Source: Prescottella sp. R16
GTDB taxonomy: Bacteria > Actinomycetota > Actinomycetes > Mycobacteriales > Mycobacteriaceae
DNA length: 64,000 bases
NCBI RefSeq assembly: GCF_030656875.1
Contig: NZ_CP130943.1
Location: 3,658,001-3,722,000, forward strand
Direction: 5' to 3'
In this document: in pieces, positions 36,531-45,663 of the stretch
How positions within the stretch are numbered: position 1 is the stretch's first letter
How the letters are laid out: the number at the start of each line of letters is the position of its first letter
Notes under the pieces: model-generated
Databases searched by the model: none
Told to the model about the DNA's origin: nothing
Seen by the model: the letters and a program-made list of their open reading frames with translations, nothing else
Position numbers and translations under genes: made by a program

Positions 36531-37505
36531 ATGAACTTCGACACCTCGTCCCCCGCCATCGAGGCCGTGGGACTCGTGAAGACCTTCGGCCGGCAGCGCG
36601 CCGTGGACGGCGTCAGCCTGACCGTGCCGACCGGATCGGTGTACGGCGTACTCGGCCCGAACGGCGCCGGCAAGACCACCACGGTGCGGATGCTCGCGAC
36701 GCTGCTGCGCCCCGACGGCGGGCAGGCCCGGGTTTTCGGGCGCGACGTCGTCCGTGAATCGACGGCCGTCCGGTCCCTCGTCGGGGTCACCGGGCAGTAC
36801 GCGTCGGTCGACGAGGATCTCACGGCCACCGAGAATCTCGTGATCTTCTCGCGACTGCTGGGGCTGAGCCGTGGCTCCGCGAAACGCAAGGCCGCCGACC
36901 TGCTCGAGGAGTTCGCGCTGACAGAGGCGGCGTCGAAGCCGCTGAAGAACTTCTCCGGCGGCATGCGCCGGCGCCTCGACCTCGCGGCCAGTCTCATCGC
37001 GCATCCGCCGCTGCTGTTCCTCGACGAGCCGACCACCGGCCTCGACCCGCGCACCCGCGCCCAGATGTGGGAAACGATCCGCCGACTCGTTGCCGAGGGG
37101 TCGACGGTCCTGCTCACGACGCAGTACCTCGACGAGGCCGACCAGTTGGCGGACCGGATCGCGGTGATCGACCGGGGCCGGGTGATCGCCGACGGCACCG
37201 CCGACGAGTTGAAGGCGTCGGTGGGTACCTCGGCCCTGCAGGTGACGCTCGCGGACCGCAGTCGCCTCGACGAGGCCCGGACGCTGATCTCCACGGCTCT
37301 CGGTACCGCGGCGACCGTCACCCCCGAGTCGGGCCGGATCACCGCGCCGCTGCAGGATCCGTCGGTCACCGCGGATCTGCTGGTGCGGCTGCGGGACCGG
37401 TCCATCGCCGTCGACGAGCTCACGGTCTCGAAGCCGAGCCTCGACGAGGTGTTCCTCACCATCACCGGACACGACACCGCCGAGACCGAAGGAAGTGCCG
37501 CATGA
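36531..37505 (+). CDS. DrrA-type ABC exporter ATPase
   Basis: The 324-residue ATPase has Walker A GPNGAGKT, the Q-loop region VTGQYASVDEDLTATENL, signature FSGGM, Walker B LLFLDEPTTGLDP and a C-terminal domain of about 90 residues typical of daunorubicin-resistance (DrrA) ATPases. The ATG at 36531 sits directly after the predicted transcription start. The next gene is its permease with a 4-base overlap. The pair probably exports a drug, lipid or secondary metabolite. Confidence 0.92.
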   Translation: MNFDTSSPAIEAVGLVKTFGRQRAVDGVSLTVPTGSVYGVLGPNGAGKTTTVRMLATLLRPDGGQARVFGRDVVRESTAVRSLVGVTGQYASVDEDLTATENLVIFSRLLGLSRGSAKRKAADLLEEFALTEAASKPLKNFSGGMRRRLDLAASLIAHPPLLFLDEPTTGLDPRTRAQMWETIRRLVAEGSTVLLTTQYLDEADQLADRIAVIDRGRVIADGTADELKASVGTSALQVTLADRSRLDEARTLISTALGTAATVTPESGRITAPLQDPSVTADLLVRLRDRSIAVDELTVSKPSLDEVFLTITGHDTAETEGSAA

Positions 37506-38332
37506 CCACCACCCTGAATTCCCCTACCCGGCAGGCACATTCCCGGACCGTCGAGGCAGTCGACCGGATCAGCCTGCGGGACACGTTCGCCCACAGTTTC
37601 ACGATGGCGTATCGCGGGATCCTCAAGTTGAAGCACAATCCCGAGCAACTGTTCGACGTGGTGATCCAGCCGCTCGTCTTCACCGCGATGTTCACGTACA
37701 TCTTCGGTGGCGCGATCTCCGGTGACGTGCAGTCGTACCTGCCGATCATCATCCCCGGCATCCTGGTGCAGACCGTGATCACGGCGTCGATCGTGACGGG
37801 CACCCAGCTGCGCGAGGACATGGACAAGGGAGTGTTCGACCGGTTCAAGTCGTTGCCGATCGCCCGCATCGCACCGCTGTCGGGGGCGTTGCTCGCCGAT
37901 GTCGTGCGCTATCTCATCGCGACGACGCTGACGATCGGTGTCGGTATCGCGATGGGGTACCGGCCGGGCGGCGGGTTCGTCGGGGTGGCGGCCGCGGCAC
38001 TGCTGGTCCTGGTGTGTGCGTTCGCGATCAGCTGGATCTTCGCTCTCATGGGCGTTCTGATGAGCAAAGCATCTGCGGTGCAGGGCATTTCGATGCTGGT
38101 CCTGTTCCCGCTCACGTTCATGTCGAACGCGTTCGTGCCGGCCGAGACGATGCCCGGTTGGATGCAGGCGTTCGTACAGGTCAACCCGGTGTCGCACCTG
38201 GTGACGGCGGTCCGCGACCTCGCGAACGACGGGTACGTCGGGATCTCCGTGGTGTGGGCGCTGCTCGGGGCCGCGATCCTCGTCGCCGTCCTGGCACCGC
38301 TGACGGTGCGCACCTACATGCGCCGGACCTGA
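37502..38332 (+). CDS. DrrB-type ABC exporter permease
   Basis: The 276-residue permease has six hydrophobic segments and the ABC-2 membrane signatures FVVIQPLVFTAMFTYIFGG-like (residues around 52-72) and FPLTFMSNAFVPAETMPGW. It overlaps the ATPase gene by ATGA. It ends 4 bases before the convergent stop of the SARP-like regulator. The substrate is unknown. Confidence 0.92.
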   Translation: MTTTLNSPTRQAHSRTVEAVDRISLRDTFAHSFTMAYRGILKLKHNPEQLFDVVIQPLVFTAMFTYIFGGAISGDVQSYLPIIIPGILVQTVITASIVTGTQLREDMDKGVFDRFKSLPIARIAPLSGALLADVVRYLIATTLTIGVGIAMGYRPGGGFVGVAAAALLVLVCAFAISWIFALMGVLMSKASAVQGISMLVLFPLTFMSNAFVPAETMPGWMQAFVQVNPVSHLVTAVRDLANDGYVGISVVWALLGAAILVAVLAPLTVRTYMRRT

Positions 38333-38336
38333 CCGG

Positions 38337-41300
38337 TCACGGGATCTCGGCGAGCAGGTCGAGGATCTCACGGTGCGCGGCGGCGCGCGGCGTCCCCTGC
38401 ACGGACGTCAGCGCCGCCGCGACGGCGTCCGGGCCGACCACGGATCGGGCGGCGTCGAGGTGCCGGACGAGCTGCATCGACGGATAGTCCTGTCGGGCAC
38501 GCACTCTCGTCGCCAGAGCGAGGAGGCGCAGCGCCCGACCGCCGCCGGTACCGGTGACGATCCGATGGCCGGCGACCGCGCACGCCACGGCACCGGTCTG
38601 CGGCAGGTCCGGGTAGCCGGACGGTCCGAGTCGCTGCACCGACGCGGCCGTGAGCTGCTGTACGAGGGCCGCGACCGGTTCCGGACGGTGTGCGAGCACG
38701 TGGGCGTCCACGGCGGCCGCGGCGAGCATGATCTCGAGCGGGTCGGCGGGGAGCGTGCTCTCGAGACCACCGGTGTACTCGACCGCACGACGGTACTCGG
38801 CGAGTCCCCGATCGACTTCCCCGACAGCGAGTTCGGCCTCCGCGGTACTCGCCGACAACGACGCGCGGTCGGGGGTGTTCTCGTTCGACGCACCACCGGC
38901 GGCCTGCGCACGGAGCGGGACGAGGGCCGCGAGTTCGGCGCGCGCATCGGCGATCCGGCCGTCCCCGACGAGGGCGGCCACGAGGAAGGCCCGCACCTGC
39001 AGCCCCTCGTCGTACAGGTGCAGCTCCCACAACCCCTCGGCGGACGACCGGAAGAGATCCACCGCCTCGCCGTACCGGGCCGCCTGCGAGCACAGCCCAC
39101 CGAGATGCTGGAGCACCATCGCCAGGCCCCACGTGTCGTTCAGTTCCTGCGCGAGCTCGAGTGCTTGCCGCGCATCGGCTTCCGATCCGAACAGATCCCC
39201 GTTGTTCTCCCGGAGGGAGGCACGCGCCATCAGTGCCGCGCTGCGGGCCCCCGGATCGGGCGAACGGACCGCCGTCGCGAGCATCCGGGCGAGACCCCGG
39301 CCGGAGCCGGGCATCAGCACGAGCGAGAGGTTGACGCGCGACGACGGACCGAGGTCGGTGCGGCCGGCCGACAGCCGGCGCATCCGGGTCCGGGCCACCG
39401 CCGTGGCACGCAGGTTGCGACCCATCGCCGCGTGGGCGGCGATCAGCACGTACGCCGACGCCAGCAGGTCACCGGGCACGTCCGCCGGGCCGAGGCCGGA
39501 ACCGTCGAGTTCGAGTACGCGCGGCGCCCACGCGAACACCTCCGAATGCGCGCCCCGCAGCGACCACGTGCCGCCGAGGACCGGGAAGATCGTGTAGACG
39601 GCGGCCGGCAGGTTCGCCGACAGCGCGTACCGCATCACATCGAGCAGGTTGTCGTGTTCCGCCTCCACCCGGTGCGCCGCCGCAACCTGACGCCCGGACA
39701 CGAAGTCGTGGAACGTGTTCCGTGCCAGGTCCTCCGCCCACTGCACCGTCCGGCGGTGCACTTCGGCGGTTTCGGCGGCGTCCGAGCGGTCCTCGCCGAA
39801 TTCTCGTACCGTCTCGAGCATGTGGTAGCGCACACCCACTGCGCCGGCAGCAGCGGCGTCGGCGTCGGCACTGCCGCCCGGTTCGACCACCGACAGCATC
39901 GACTGGTTCACCAGCCCTTCGAGGGCGTCGTCGACGTCGAGGACCTCACCCCACTGCGCGACCGATACCGCCGCGTCCGACGTGAATCCGGCAGGGAACC
40001 GGCACAGTCGGCGCAGCGTCGCACGTTCGGCGTCCGCGAGGAGGTTCCAGCTCCACTCGATGACCGCCCGCAGCGTGCGATGCCGTTCGGGGGTCGTCCG
40101 GTCGCGGGACCGCAGCAGTGTGAAGCGGTCGGCGAGACGGGTGTTGATCTCCTCGACGCTCATCGTGCGCACCCGGGCGGCGGCGAGTTCGATCGCGAGC
40201 GGCAGCCCGTCGAGGGTGCGGCACAGTCGCGTCACCTCGACGTCGTCCAGCCGCACCGACGGGCGCACCGCCTGCGCGCGGGCCCGGAACAGTTCGACCG
40301 CCGGGGAGCCGTCGTCCTCGATCGCCAACGGCGGCAACGGATACACCGACTCCGCGGTGAGGGCCAGTGGTGCCCGGCTGGTCGCGAGCACCGTCAGGTG
40401 CGGGCTCGCCGCGATCAGGTCGGACACCACGTCGGCGACGTCGTCGATCAGGTGCTCGCAGTTGTCGAGGACGAGCAGCGACGGTCGCACCGCCAGGGCG
40501 TCGCGCAGCCGGCGGCGGGCGTCGTGGATGCGGGTGCGGGTGAGTCCGCCGGGCGTCAGATCGTTCTCGCTCAGGCCGAGCGTGCCGCTGATCGCCGCGA
40601 TCAGGTCCTCGCCGCTGCGCAGCGGCGCCAGCTCGACCAGCGCGACCGGCATCCGTGCGGCCACCGTGTGACCGAGCGCGTGCGCGACCCGGGTCTTGCC
40701 GGTGCCACCGGGCCCGAGGACCGTCACCACCCGCGACGACGCCAGCAGCCGTTCGAGCGCCGCCAGATCCGATGCCCGGCCCAGCAGCCGATTGGGTGCC
40801 GCCCGCAACCCGACCGCGCCGGCCGGCGACCGCGGCGGCCGGGACTCGCCCGTCTCCGCCGCATCCTCCCCGCGCAGGATCGCGGCGTTCAGTTCGGCCA
40901 GGTGCGGCGACGGGTCGGCGCCCAGCCGGCCCGCCAGCCGGACCCGCAGGGCCGCGAACACGTCGAGTGCCTCCCCCGAACGCCCCACCCCGCGCAGGCA
41001 CTCCATCAACCGGGCGGCCGCGGTCTCGTCCAGTGGGGACGCGGTGGCCGCGGCCCGTGCGATCGGCAGCGCGTCGTCGAATCGGCCGACGGCGATCAGC
41101 GCGCCGAGTTCCGCCCCGGCGAGGAGCCGGCGGTACGACGCCGCCTCCCCGGCCAGTGCGTCGGCCAGGCCCCCGACCGGAAGGTCCGCTCCCGGTTCAC
41201 CGCGCCACAACCGTCGCGCATCCTGCACGGCGTCCAGCGCGGCGGGGGCGTCACCGTCGGCCAGATCCTGTCCCGCCCGCCGGGCGAGTACCCGCGCCAG

Positions 41301-41633
41301 CGCCACATCGACCTGTTCCGGTGCCAGCACCAGCCGGTACCCGGACGGCCCGGCCTCGATCGCGCCGTCCGGCAACGCCGAACGCAGCCGCGAGATCTGG
41401 GTGTGCAACGCGTTCGCCGGTGACCGCGGCGGCGTGTCACCCCACACGTCGTCGACGAGCGAACCCGCGCTGCGGCTCCTACCGGGACGCAACGCGAGCG
41501 CCACCAGCAACGCCCGCGCGCGAGGACCGGGCAGCGGCACCAGCTTCCCGTCACGACGTGTGGCGACGTCCCCGAGCAGCGCCACCTCGACCGGTGGCCG
41601 CACGGGTGCCGGAGTCGTCGGATCGCTCGTCAC
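38337..41633 (-). CDS. SARP/AfsR-like transcriptional activator with NB-ARC and TPR domains
   Basis: The 1098-residue protein has an OmpR-type winged helix (about 15-100), a bacterial transcriptional activator domain (about 105-255), an NB-ARC ATPase with Walker A GPGGTGKT (307-314) and Walker B SLLVLDNCEH (about 385-394), and a long TPR-like helical C-terminus. This is the order in AfsR-type regulators, where ATP binding controls activation and the winged helix binds direct repeats. The GTG start (TSDPTTPAP) excludes a much longer open frame that is antisense to menA. The adjacent exporter promoter carries SARP-style repeats. Confidence 0.9.
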   Translation of the reverse strand: MTSDPTTPAPVRPPVEVALLGDVATRRDGKLVPLPGPRARALLVALALRPGRSRSAGSLVDDVWGDTPPRSPANALHTQISRLRSALPDGAIEAGPSGYRLVLAPEQVDVALARVLARRAGQDLADGDAPAALDAVQDARRLWRGEPGADLPVGGLADALAGEAASYRRLLAGAELGALIAVGRFDDALPIARAAATASPLDETAAARLMECLRGVGRSGEALDVFAALRVRLAGRLGADPSPHLAELNAAILRGEDAAETGESRPPRSPAGAVGLRAAPNRLLGRASDLAALERLLASSRVVTVLGPGGTGKTRVAHALGHTVAARMPVALVELAPLRSGEDLIAAISGTLGLSENDLTPGGLTRTRIHDARRRLRDALAVRPSLLVLDNCEHLIDDVADVVSDLIAASPHLTVLATSRAPLALTAESVYPLPPLAIEDDGSPAVELFRARAQAVRPSVRLDDVEVTRLCRTLDGLPLAIELAAARVRTMSVEEINTRLADRFTLLRSRDRTTPERHRTLRAVIEWSWNLLADAERATLRRLCRFPAGFTSDAAVSVAQWGEVLDVDDALEGLVNQSMLSVVEPGGSADADAAAAGAVGVRYHMLETVREFGEDRSDAAETAEVHRRTVQWAEDLARNTFHDFVSGRQVAAAHRVEAEHDNLLDVMRYALSANLPAAVYTIFPVLGGTWSLRGAHSEVFAWAPRVLELDGSGLGPADVPGDLLASAYVLIAAHAAMGRNLRATAVARTRMRRLSAGRTDLGPSSRVNLSLVLMPGSGRGLARMLATAVRSPDPGARSAALMARASLRENNGDLFGSEADARQALELAQELNDTWGLAMVLQHLGGLCSQAARYGEAVDLFRSSAEGLWELHLYDEGLQVRAFLVAALVGDGRIADARAELAALVPLRAQAAGGASNENTPDRASLSASTAEAELAVGEVDRGLAEYRRAVEYTGGLESTLPADPLEIMLAAAAVDAHVLAHRPEPVAALVQQLTAASVQRLGPSGYPDLPQTGAVACAVAGHRIVTGTGGGRALRLLALATRVRARQDYPSMQLVRHLDAARSVVGPDAVAAALTSVQGTPRAAAHREILDLLAEIP

Positions 41634-41711
41634 GGGATACACCGGCGCCCAGCCTATGGGAGCACTCGACCGCCGAGCCACCCGATTCGGTGGAGGTGAA
41701 AGGATCGCCGC

Positions 41712-42581
41712 ATGGCTTCTGTGTCCCAGTGGATCGAGGGCGCTCGTCCGCGCACCCTCCCGAACGCGATCGCCCCGGTGTTCGCCGGTACCGGCGCGGC
41801 CGCGTCGCTCGACGGCGCCGTGTGGTGGAAGGCGCTGCTCGCGCTGGTCGTGTCGCTCGCGCTGATCGTGGGCGTGAACTTCGCCAACGACTACTCGGAC
41901 GGCATCCGTGGCACCGACGACGAGCGGGTCGGCCCGCTGCGCCTGGTCGGGTCGAAGGCGGCGTCCCCGGCATCGGTGAAAGCTGCTGCGATGGGCTGTT
42001 TCGCGGTGGCCGCGGTCGCCGGTGTGGCCCTGGCGCTGGTGTCGGCGTGGTGGCTGATCCTCGTCGGCGCGGTGTGCATCCTGGGCGCCTGGTACTACAC
42101 GGGCGGCAAAAAGCCCTACGGCTACAGCGGTTTCGGTGAGATCGCGGTGTTCGTGTTCTTCGGGCTCGTCGCCGTCCTCGGCACCCAGTTCGTGCAGGCC
42201 GGGCGCGTCGACTGGGCGGGCCTGCTCGCCGCGATCGCGGTCGGCTCGTTCTCGAGCGCGGTCCTGGTCGCGAACAACCTGCGCGACATCCCCACCGACA
42301 CCGAATCCGGAAAGATCACGCTCGCAGTCACTCTCGGCGACGCCCGCACCCGGATCCTGCACCTGGTGCTGCTGGTCGCCCCGTTCGTCGTCACGCTCGC
42401 GCTCGTCGTGCGGACGCCGTGGGCGCTGGTGGGCCTGCTGGCCCTGCCCCTGGCGGTCAAGGCCAACACCCCCGTGCGTACCGGAGGCCGCGGCCCCGCA
42501 CTGATCCCCGCCCTCGCGGTCACCGGTCAGTCGATGCTGGTGTGGGCCACGGCCACCGGGCTCGCCCTCGGTCTGGGCTGA
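41712..42581 (+). CDS. menA: 1,4-Dihydroxy-2-naphthoate polyprenyltransferase MenA
   Basis: MenA attaches the polyprenyl chain to dihydroxynaphthoate in the membrane. The 289-residue UbiA-family protein has the first aspartate motif [14 protein letters not shown] and the second [14 protein letters not shown], with about eight hydrophobic helices. It is divergent from the SARP-like gene, with 78 bases between the starts. Confidence 0.95.
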   Translation: MASVSQWIEGARPRTLPNAIAPVFAGTGAAASLDGAVWWKALLALVVSLALIVGVNFANDYSDGIRGTDDERVGPLRLVGSKAASPASVKAAAMGCFAVAAVAGVALALVSAWWLILVGAVCILGAWYYTGGKKPYGYSGFGEIAVFVFFGLVAVLGTQFVQAGRVDWAGLLAAIAVGSFSSAVLVANNLRDIPTDTESGKITLAVTLGDARTRILHLVLLVAPFVVTLALVVRTPWALVGLLALPLAVKANTPVRTGGRGPALIPALAVTGQSMLVWATATGLALGLG

Positions 42582-42630
42582 CCCCGGCGGCCCCGGCCCC
42601 TGATGCCCGGTCGGCCGGTCGCTCGACTGC

Positions 42631-42981
42631 TCAGGCGCGGTGGCCGAGCACGTTGACGACCGTGCCGTCGGGATCGCGCACGAAGAACCGTCGCACCCCC
42701 CACTCCTCGTCCTGCAGCGGGTGCACGATCTCGGCGCCCCGCGCGACCATCGCCGCGTGGACGGCGTCCACGTCGTCCACCTCGATGCTCACGTCCGGGT
42801 GGACGGGGGCGGTCGCGTCGTCGCCCATGAACGTCACCTGCGCGGTCGGGTTCGACGGCGACGCCATCGTCGCCACCCACCCCTGGTTCATGACCTCGAC
42901 GAATCCGAGGTCTCGGTAGAAGTCGCGGCTCGCCTCGAACGACGCGGACCGGATGTCGGGTACCACCCGCCGGATCGTCAT
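42631..42981 (-). CDS. VOC/glyoxalase-fold protein
   Basis: The 116-residue protein has the bleomycin-resistance/glyoxalase fold: ASRDFYRDLGFVEVMNQGW in the first unit and RRFFVRDPDGTVVNVLGHRA in the second. The substrate is unknown. Its start ATG lies 1 base from the stop of the following-strand neighbour upstream, the holin-like gene, suggesting co-transcription. Confidence 0.82.
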   Translation of the reverse strand: MTIRRVVPDIRSASFEASRDFYRDLGFVEVMNQGWVATMASPSNPTAQVTFMGDDATAPVHPDVSIEVDDVDAVHAAMVARGAEIVHPLQDEEWGVRRFFVRDPDGTVVNVLGHRA

Positions 42982-42982
42982 G

Positions 42983-43372
42983 TCAGCGCTTGTCGGAGAC
43001 GAGGGCGCCGAGCACGACGTTCACGATCGAGATGATGAGCGCACCCCACACCGCCGTCCAGAAGCCGTCGACGCTGATCCCCCACTGGGTCTGCGACGTG
43101 ATCCACGACGTCAGCTCGAGCATCAACGCGTTGATCACGAGAGTGAACAGGCCGAGGGTGAGGATCAACAGCGGCAGCGACAGCAGTTTCACGAGCGGCT
43201 TCACGAACGCGTTGACGACGGTGAACACGAGCGCGATGCCCAGGAACACCAGAATGTCGCCGCCGGTGCCGTGCCCGGACGACGCGATGTCGATGCCGGT
43301 CACCCACTGGGCGGCCAGCCAGATGGCGATCGCGTTGATCACGAGTCGAATCACGAAGGTCATGCCGTTCAT
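42983..43372 (-). CDS. Phage-holin-4-type (YvlD-like) membrane protein
   Basis: The 129-residue protein has four hydrophobic segments and the sequence GIALVFTVVNAFVKPLVKLL that marks the PF04020-type family. Despite the family name these are chromosomal membrane proteins of unknown role, and no phage gene is near. ATG 43372 is used; ATG 43363 is nearly as good. Confidence 0.82.
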   Translation of the reverse strand: MNGMTFVIRLVINAIAIWLAAQWVTGIDIASSGHGTGGDILVFLGIALVFTVVNAFVKPLVKLLSLPLLILTLGLFTLVINALMLELTSWITSQTQWGISVDGFWTAVWGALIISIVNVVLGALVSDKR

Positions 43373-43455
43373 GCTGACATGTCCCGGTGGGTGGCGGCGG
43401 GCACCGGACCCGGAGAACGACGACAAACCACCCATTCCTCCACTAGGGTCGCGGC

Positions 43456-43788
43456 ATGACGACACGCCGCACCACCTGGTGGATCACCCTGGGTGTGGCC
43501 GTCGTCGTCCTCGCCGCCACCGGCTATCTCGCCTACCGGCTCGCCGGCGGTCACGACGACTCGTACCACGCCGGCGTCGAGTACGGGGAGAGCCAGGCCC
43601 TGATGTACAAGCAGCACATCCCGTACCGTCCGAGCGACGACGAGATCCACAACTGGTGCCGGCAGGGCGCGGACCTGGTGGCGTCCGGACCGGTCTGGCT
43701 CCGCGGCGGCGTCGTCGCGGTCGGCGAACTCGACCGGAACCTGTTCACCGAGGGCTGTTTCGACGCCTACCGCGCCGCCACACAGTGA
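43456..43788 (+). CDS. Small anchored protein of unknown function
   Basis: The 110-residue protein has one N-terminal membrane helix (about 9-29) and an outside domain with two cysteines (NWCRQGA and EGCFDAY) that could form a disulfide. I recognise no family. It is divergent from the holin-like gene. Confidence 0.6.
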   Translation: MTTRRTTWWITLGVAVVVLAATGYLAYRLAGGHDDSYHAGVEYGESQALMYKQHIPYRPSDDEIHNWCRQGADLVASGPVWLRGGVVAVGELDRNLFTEGCFDAYRAATQ

Positions 43789-43797
43789 CCGGCCGGG

Positions 43798-44535
43798 TCA
43801 GCGCACCGCCCGCACGTCGTCCACCGCGGCCTGCAACTGCTCGGCGACGGCCCGGGTGATGTCCATCGGCGTCGTCGGCAACTCGAGAACAGGGTCGCCG
43901 ACGTAGACGTCGGCACTGCCACGCACCGACGGATCCGGCCCGTACGCGATCCCGAGCGCCAGCAGCGCCGGCGGGGCACCGAGCTTGCGGGCCTTCACCG
44001 CAATGTGCCCGACACCGGTGTTCAGCCGCTGGATCCGGCGTGGATCACCGTCGTTGCACGTGCCCTCCGGGAAGATCGCGAGCACATCGCCGCGCTGCAG
44101 CCGCTGCGCCGAGACGTCCATCATCCGGCGACCCGCGTCGGCCACGGCCCGCAGTCCGTGGTTCTGGCTGCGGAACACCGGAATCGACCCCATCAGATCG
44201 ATCGCCCGCCGCAACCGCGGATCGGTGAACAGTTCGTCCTTCGCGAGCACCCGGGTGCGTCCGATCACGCTCCGCAGCGGCGTCTGCCACGCGGTCGCGG
44301 CGAGCGTGTACTGGTCCCGGTCCGTCAGATGGTTGGCGACGACGATCAGCCGGGTCCCGGACGCGAGCAGCGCCTGCAACCGCTCCCGCGCCCCGTCCGC
44401 GTAGTGCACCCGCGGCCGGAACCGGGCACTGAGCGCCGCGTACGCGATCCGCGCCGACAGCAGATTCTGCCGATGATCCAGGTAGTAGCGGTAGACGTCG
44501 TCGTAGTTGTCGAGCGTGACCGCGGGCCGCGCCAT
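43798..44535 (-). CDS. PlsC-type acyltransferase
   Basis: The 245-residue protein has the glycerolipid acyltransferase motifs as NHLTDRD (variant of NHx4D) and FPEGT. Enzymes of this family acylate lysophosphatidate or related lipids at the membrane surface. I chose ATG 44535 (ARPAVTLDNYDD) because GAGAGG lies about seven bases upstream; the frame extends 16 codons further. The exact substrate is not evident. Confidence 0.83.
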   Translation of the reverse strand: MARPAVTLDNYDDVYRYYLDHRQNLLSARIAYAALSARFRPRVHYADGARERLQALLASGTRLIVVANHLTDRDQYTLAATAWQTPLRSVIGRTRVLAKDELFTDPRLRRAIDLMGSIPVFRSQNHGLRAVADAGRRMMDVSAQRLQRGDVLAIFPEGTCNDGDPRRIQRLNTGVGHIAVKARKLGAPPALLALGIAYGPDPSVRGSADVYVGDPVLELPTTPMDITRAVAEQLQAAVDDVRAVR

Positions 44536-44601
44536 GTGTGCACCTCTCGTCCGGATGTCCCCCATCCGAGCCCGAGAGTACACAACCTACGGTTGCGTAG
44601 G

Positions 44602-45435
44602 TTAAGCGTGACGGGGCCGATTCGTCCAGCCGCCCTCAGGCTTCGCGAACCACCCGCCCGCCGCGAACGTACCGCCGTCCACGTGCACCGTCGTCCCGGT
44701 CGTGTACCGGCTCAGATCCGACGCGAGGAACAGCGCCGCCCCCGCGACGTCGTCCGACTGCCCCGGCCCACCCAGCGGCGCCCACGCCGGCCACTGCTCC
44801 CACTCCGCCTCCGACAGCATGTCCGTGTACGGCACCTGCACCGACTCGATCAGATCCGGCGCGATCGCATTGACCCGCACCCCGATCGGACCGGTCTCCA
44901 CGGCCAGACTGCGACCGAACTGCGTCACCGCCGCCTTGTACGCGGCGTACACGCTGTGCCCGGGAATCGCGCGATGCGCCTCGACGGTCGTCAGGTTGAC
45001 GACCGAACCGCCCCGGCCGCGCTCCGCCATCCCCGGCAGCACCGCATGCGTCCACCGCAGCACGTGATCGAGGTTGATCGCCCCCATCTGCGCCCAGAAG
45101 TCCGGTTCGGTCTCCGCGAACAGCCGCGGCGGACGCAGGAAATGACCGACATTGTTGACCAGCACATCCGGTTCGAACCCGGTGACCGCATCCGGCACCG
45201 TCGTCTCGCGGACGTCGTGACCGAGCACCTCGATCGACCCGCCGGCACCGGCGTCGAATGCCAGTGCACCCGCGGCCGTGTCGTCGATGTCCACGACCAG
45301 CACCCGTGCCCCGTGCGCCGCGAACGACCGCGCGATCGCCGCCCCGATCCCGTGTGCACCCCCCGTGACGACGGCACTCTTCCCAGTGAGCAGCGGTCCC
45401 GGACGGAATGCCGGGCGCGACGACGATGACGACAC
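44602..45435 (-). CDS. Short-chain dehydrogenase/reductase
   Basis: The 277-residue classical SDR has the cofactor motif TGGAHGIG (24-31), NNVG, and the catalytic YAAYK preceded by a threonine-rich strand (SVVNLTTVEAH) in which the usual catalytic serine appears to be replaced by threonine. The Asp at the end of the second strand (VDIDD) suggests NAD rather than NADP. The GTG start has GAGGAGG upstream. The substrate is unknown; a striking inverted repeat lies just upstream. Confidence 0.85.
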   Translation of the reverse strand: MSSSSSRPAFRPGPLLTGKSAVVTGGAHGIGAAIARSFAAHGARVLVVDIDDTAAGALAFDAGAGGSIEVLGHDVRETTVPDAVTGFEPDVLVNNVGHFLRPPRLFAETEPDFWAQMGAINLDHVLRWTHAVLPGMAERGRGGSVVNLTTVEAHRAIPGHSVYAAYKAAVTQFGRSLAVETGPIGVRVNAIAPDLIESVQVPYTDMLSEAEWEQWPAWAPLGGPGQSDDVAGAALFLASDLSRYTTGTTVHVDGGTFAAGGWFAKPEGGWTNRPRHA

Positions 45436-45459
45436 GCTTCCTCCTCACGGCCCCCTGGC

Positions 45460-45510
45460 GGCCGAATGTCACATGCATTCGGTCCGACTGGACCCATGTG
45501 ACATTCGGCC
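45460..45510. repeat. Nested inverted repeat in a divergent promoter region
   Basis: GGCCGAATGTCACATG (45460-45475) and its exact complement (45495-45510) are 16-base arms. The loop contains its own hairpin, GGTCC-GACT-GGACC (45481-45494), and a third CATTCGG copy (45476-45482) that can pair with the left arm instead. It lies 25-75 bases before the SDR start and may be an operator or a structured leader. Confidence 0.6.
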
Positions 45511-45663
45511 ACCTACGGGGCGTCGGGGACAGTCCCCGTCCCGCACAACGAGAACCGGCGTCCGGGAATGTTCTTCCGACGGGCACGATCGAGGCTGCCG
45601 GTAGCCTCGACACGGATCGCCCCGAACGCGGCGATCAGGACACGGAAACGGGAGAACACGCCC

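Noticed and set aside
38373..41423. A 1016-codon open frame on the plus strand antisense to the SARP-like gene
   Set aside because: It is arginine- and glutamine-rich, lacks any domain, and exists because the real gene has G/C in nearly all third positions; the minus-strand product has a full domain set.
41634..42362. Upstream extension of the SARP-like gene to a 1341-residue protein
   Set aside because: The extra part is antisense to menA and low in complexity; the GTG at 41633 immediately precedes the conserved winged helix.
42983..43372. Phage remnant suggested by a holin-type protein
   Set aside because: The family is widespread in chromosomes as small membrane proteins, and no other phage gene, integrase or attachment site is present.
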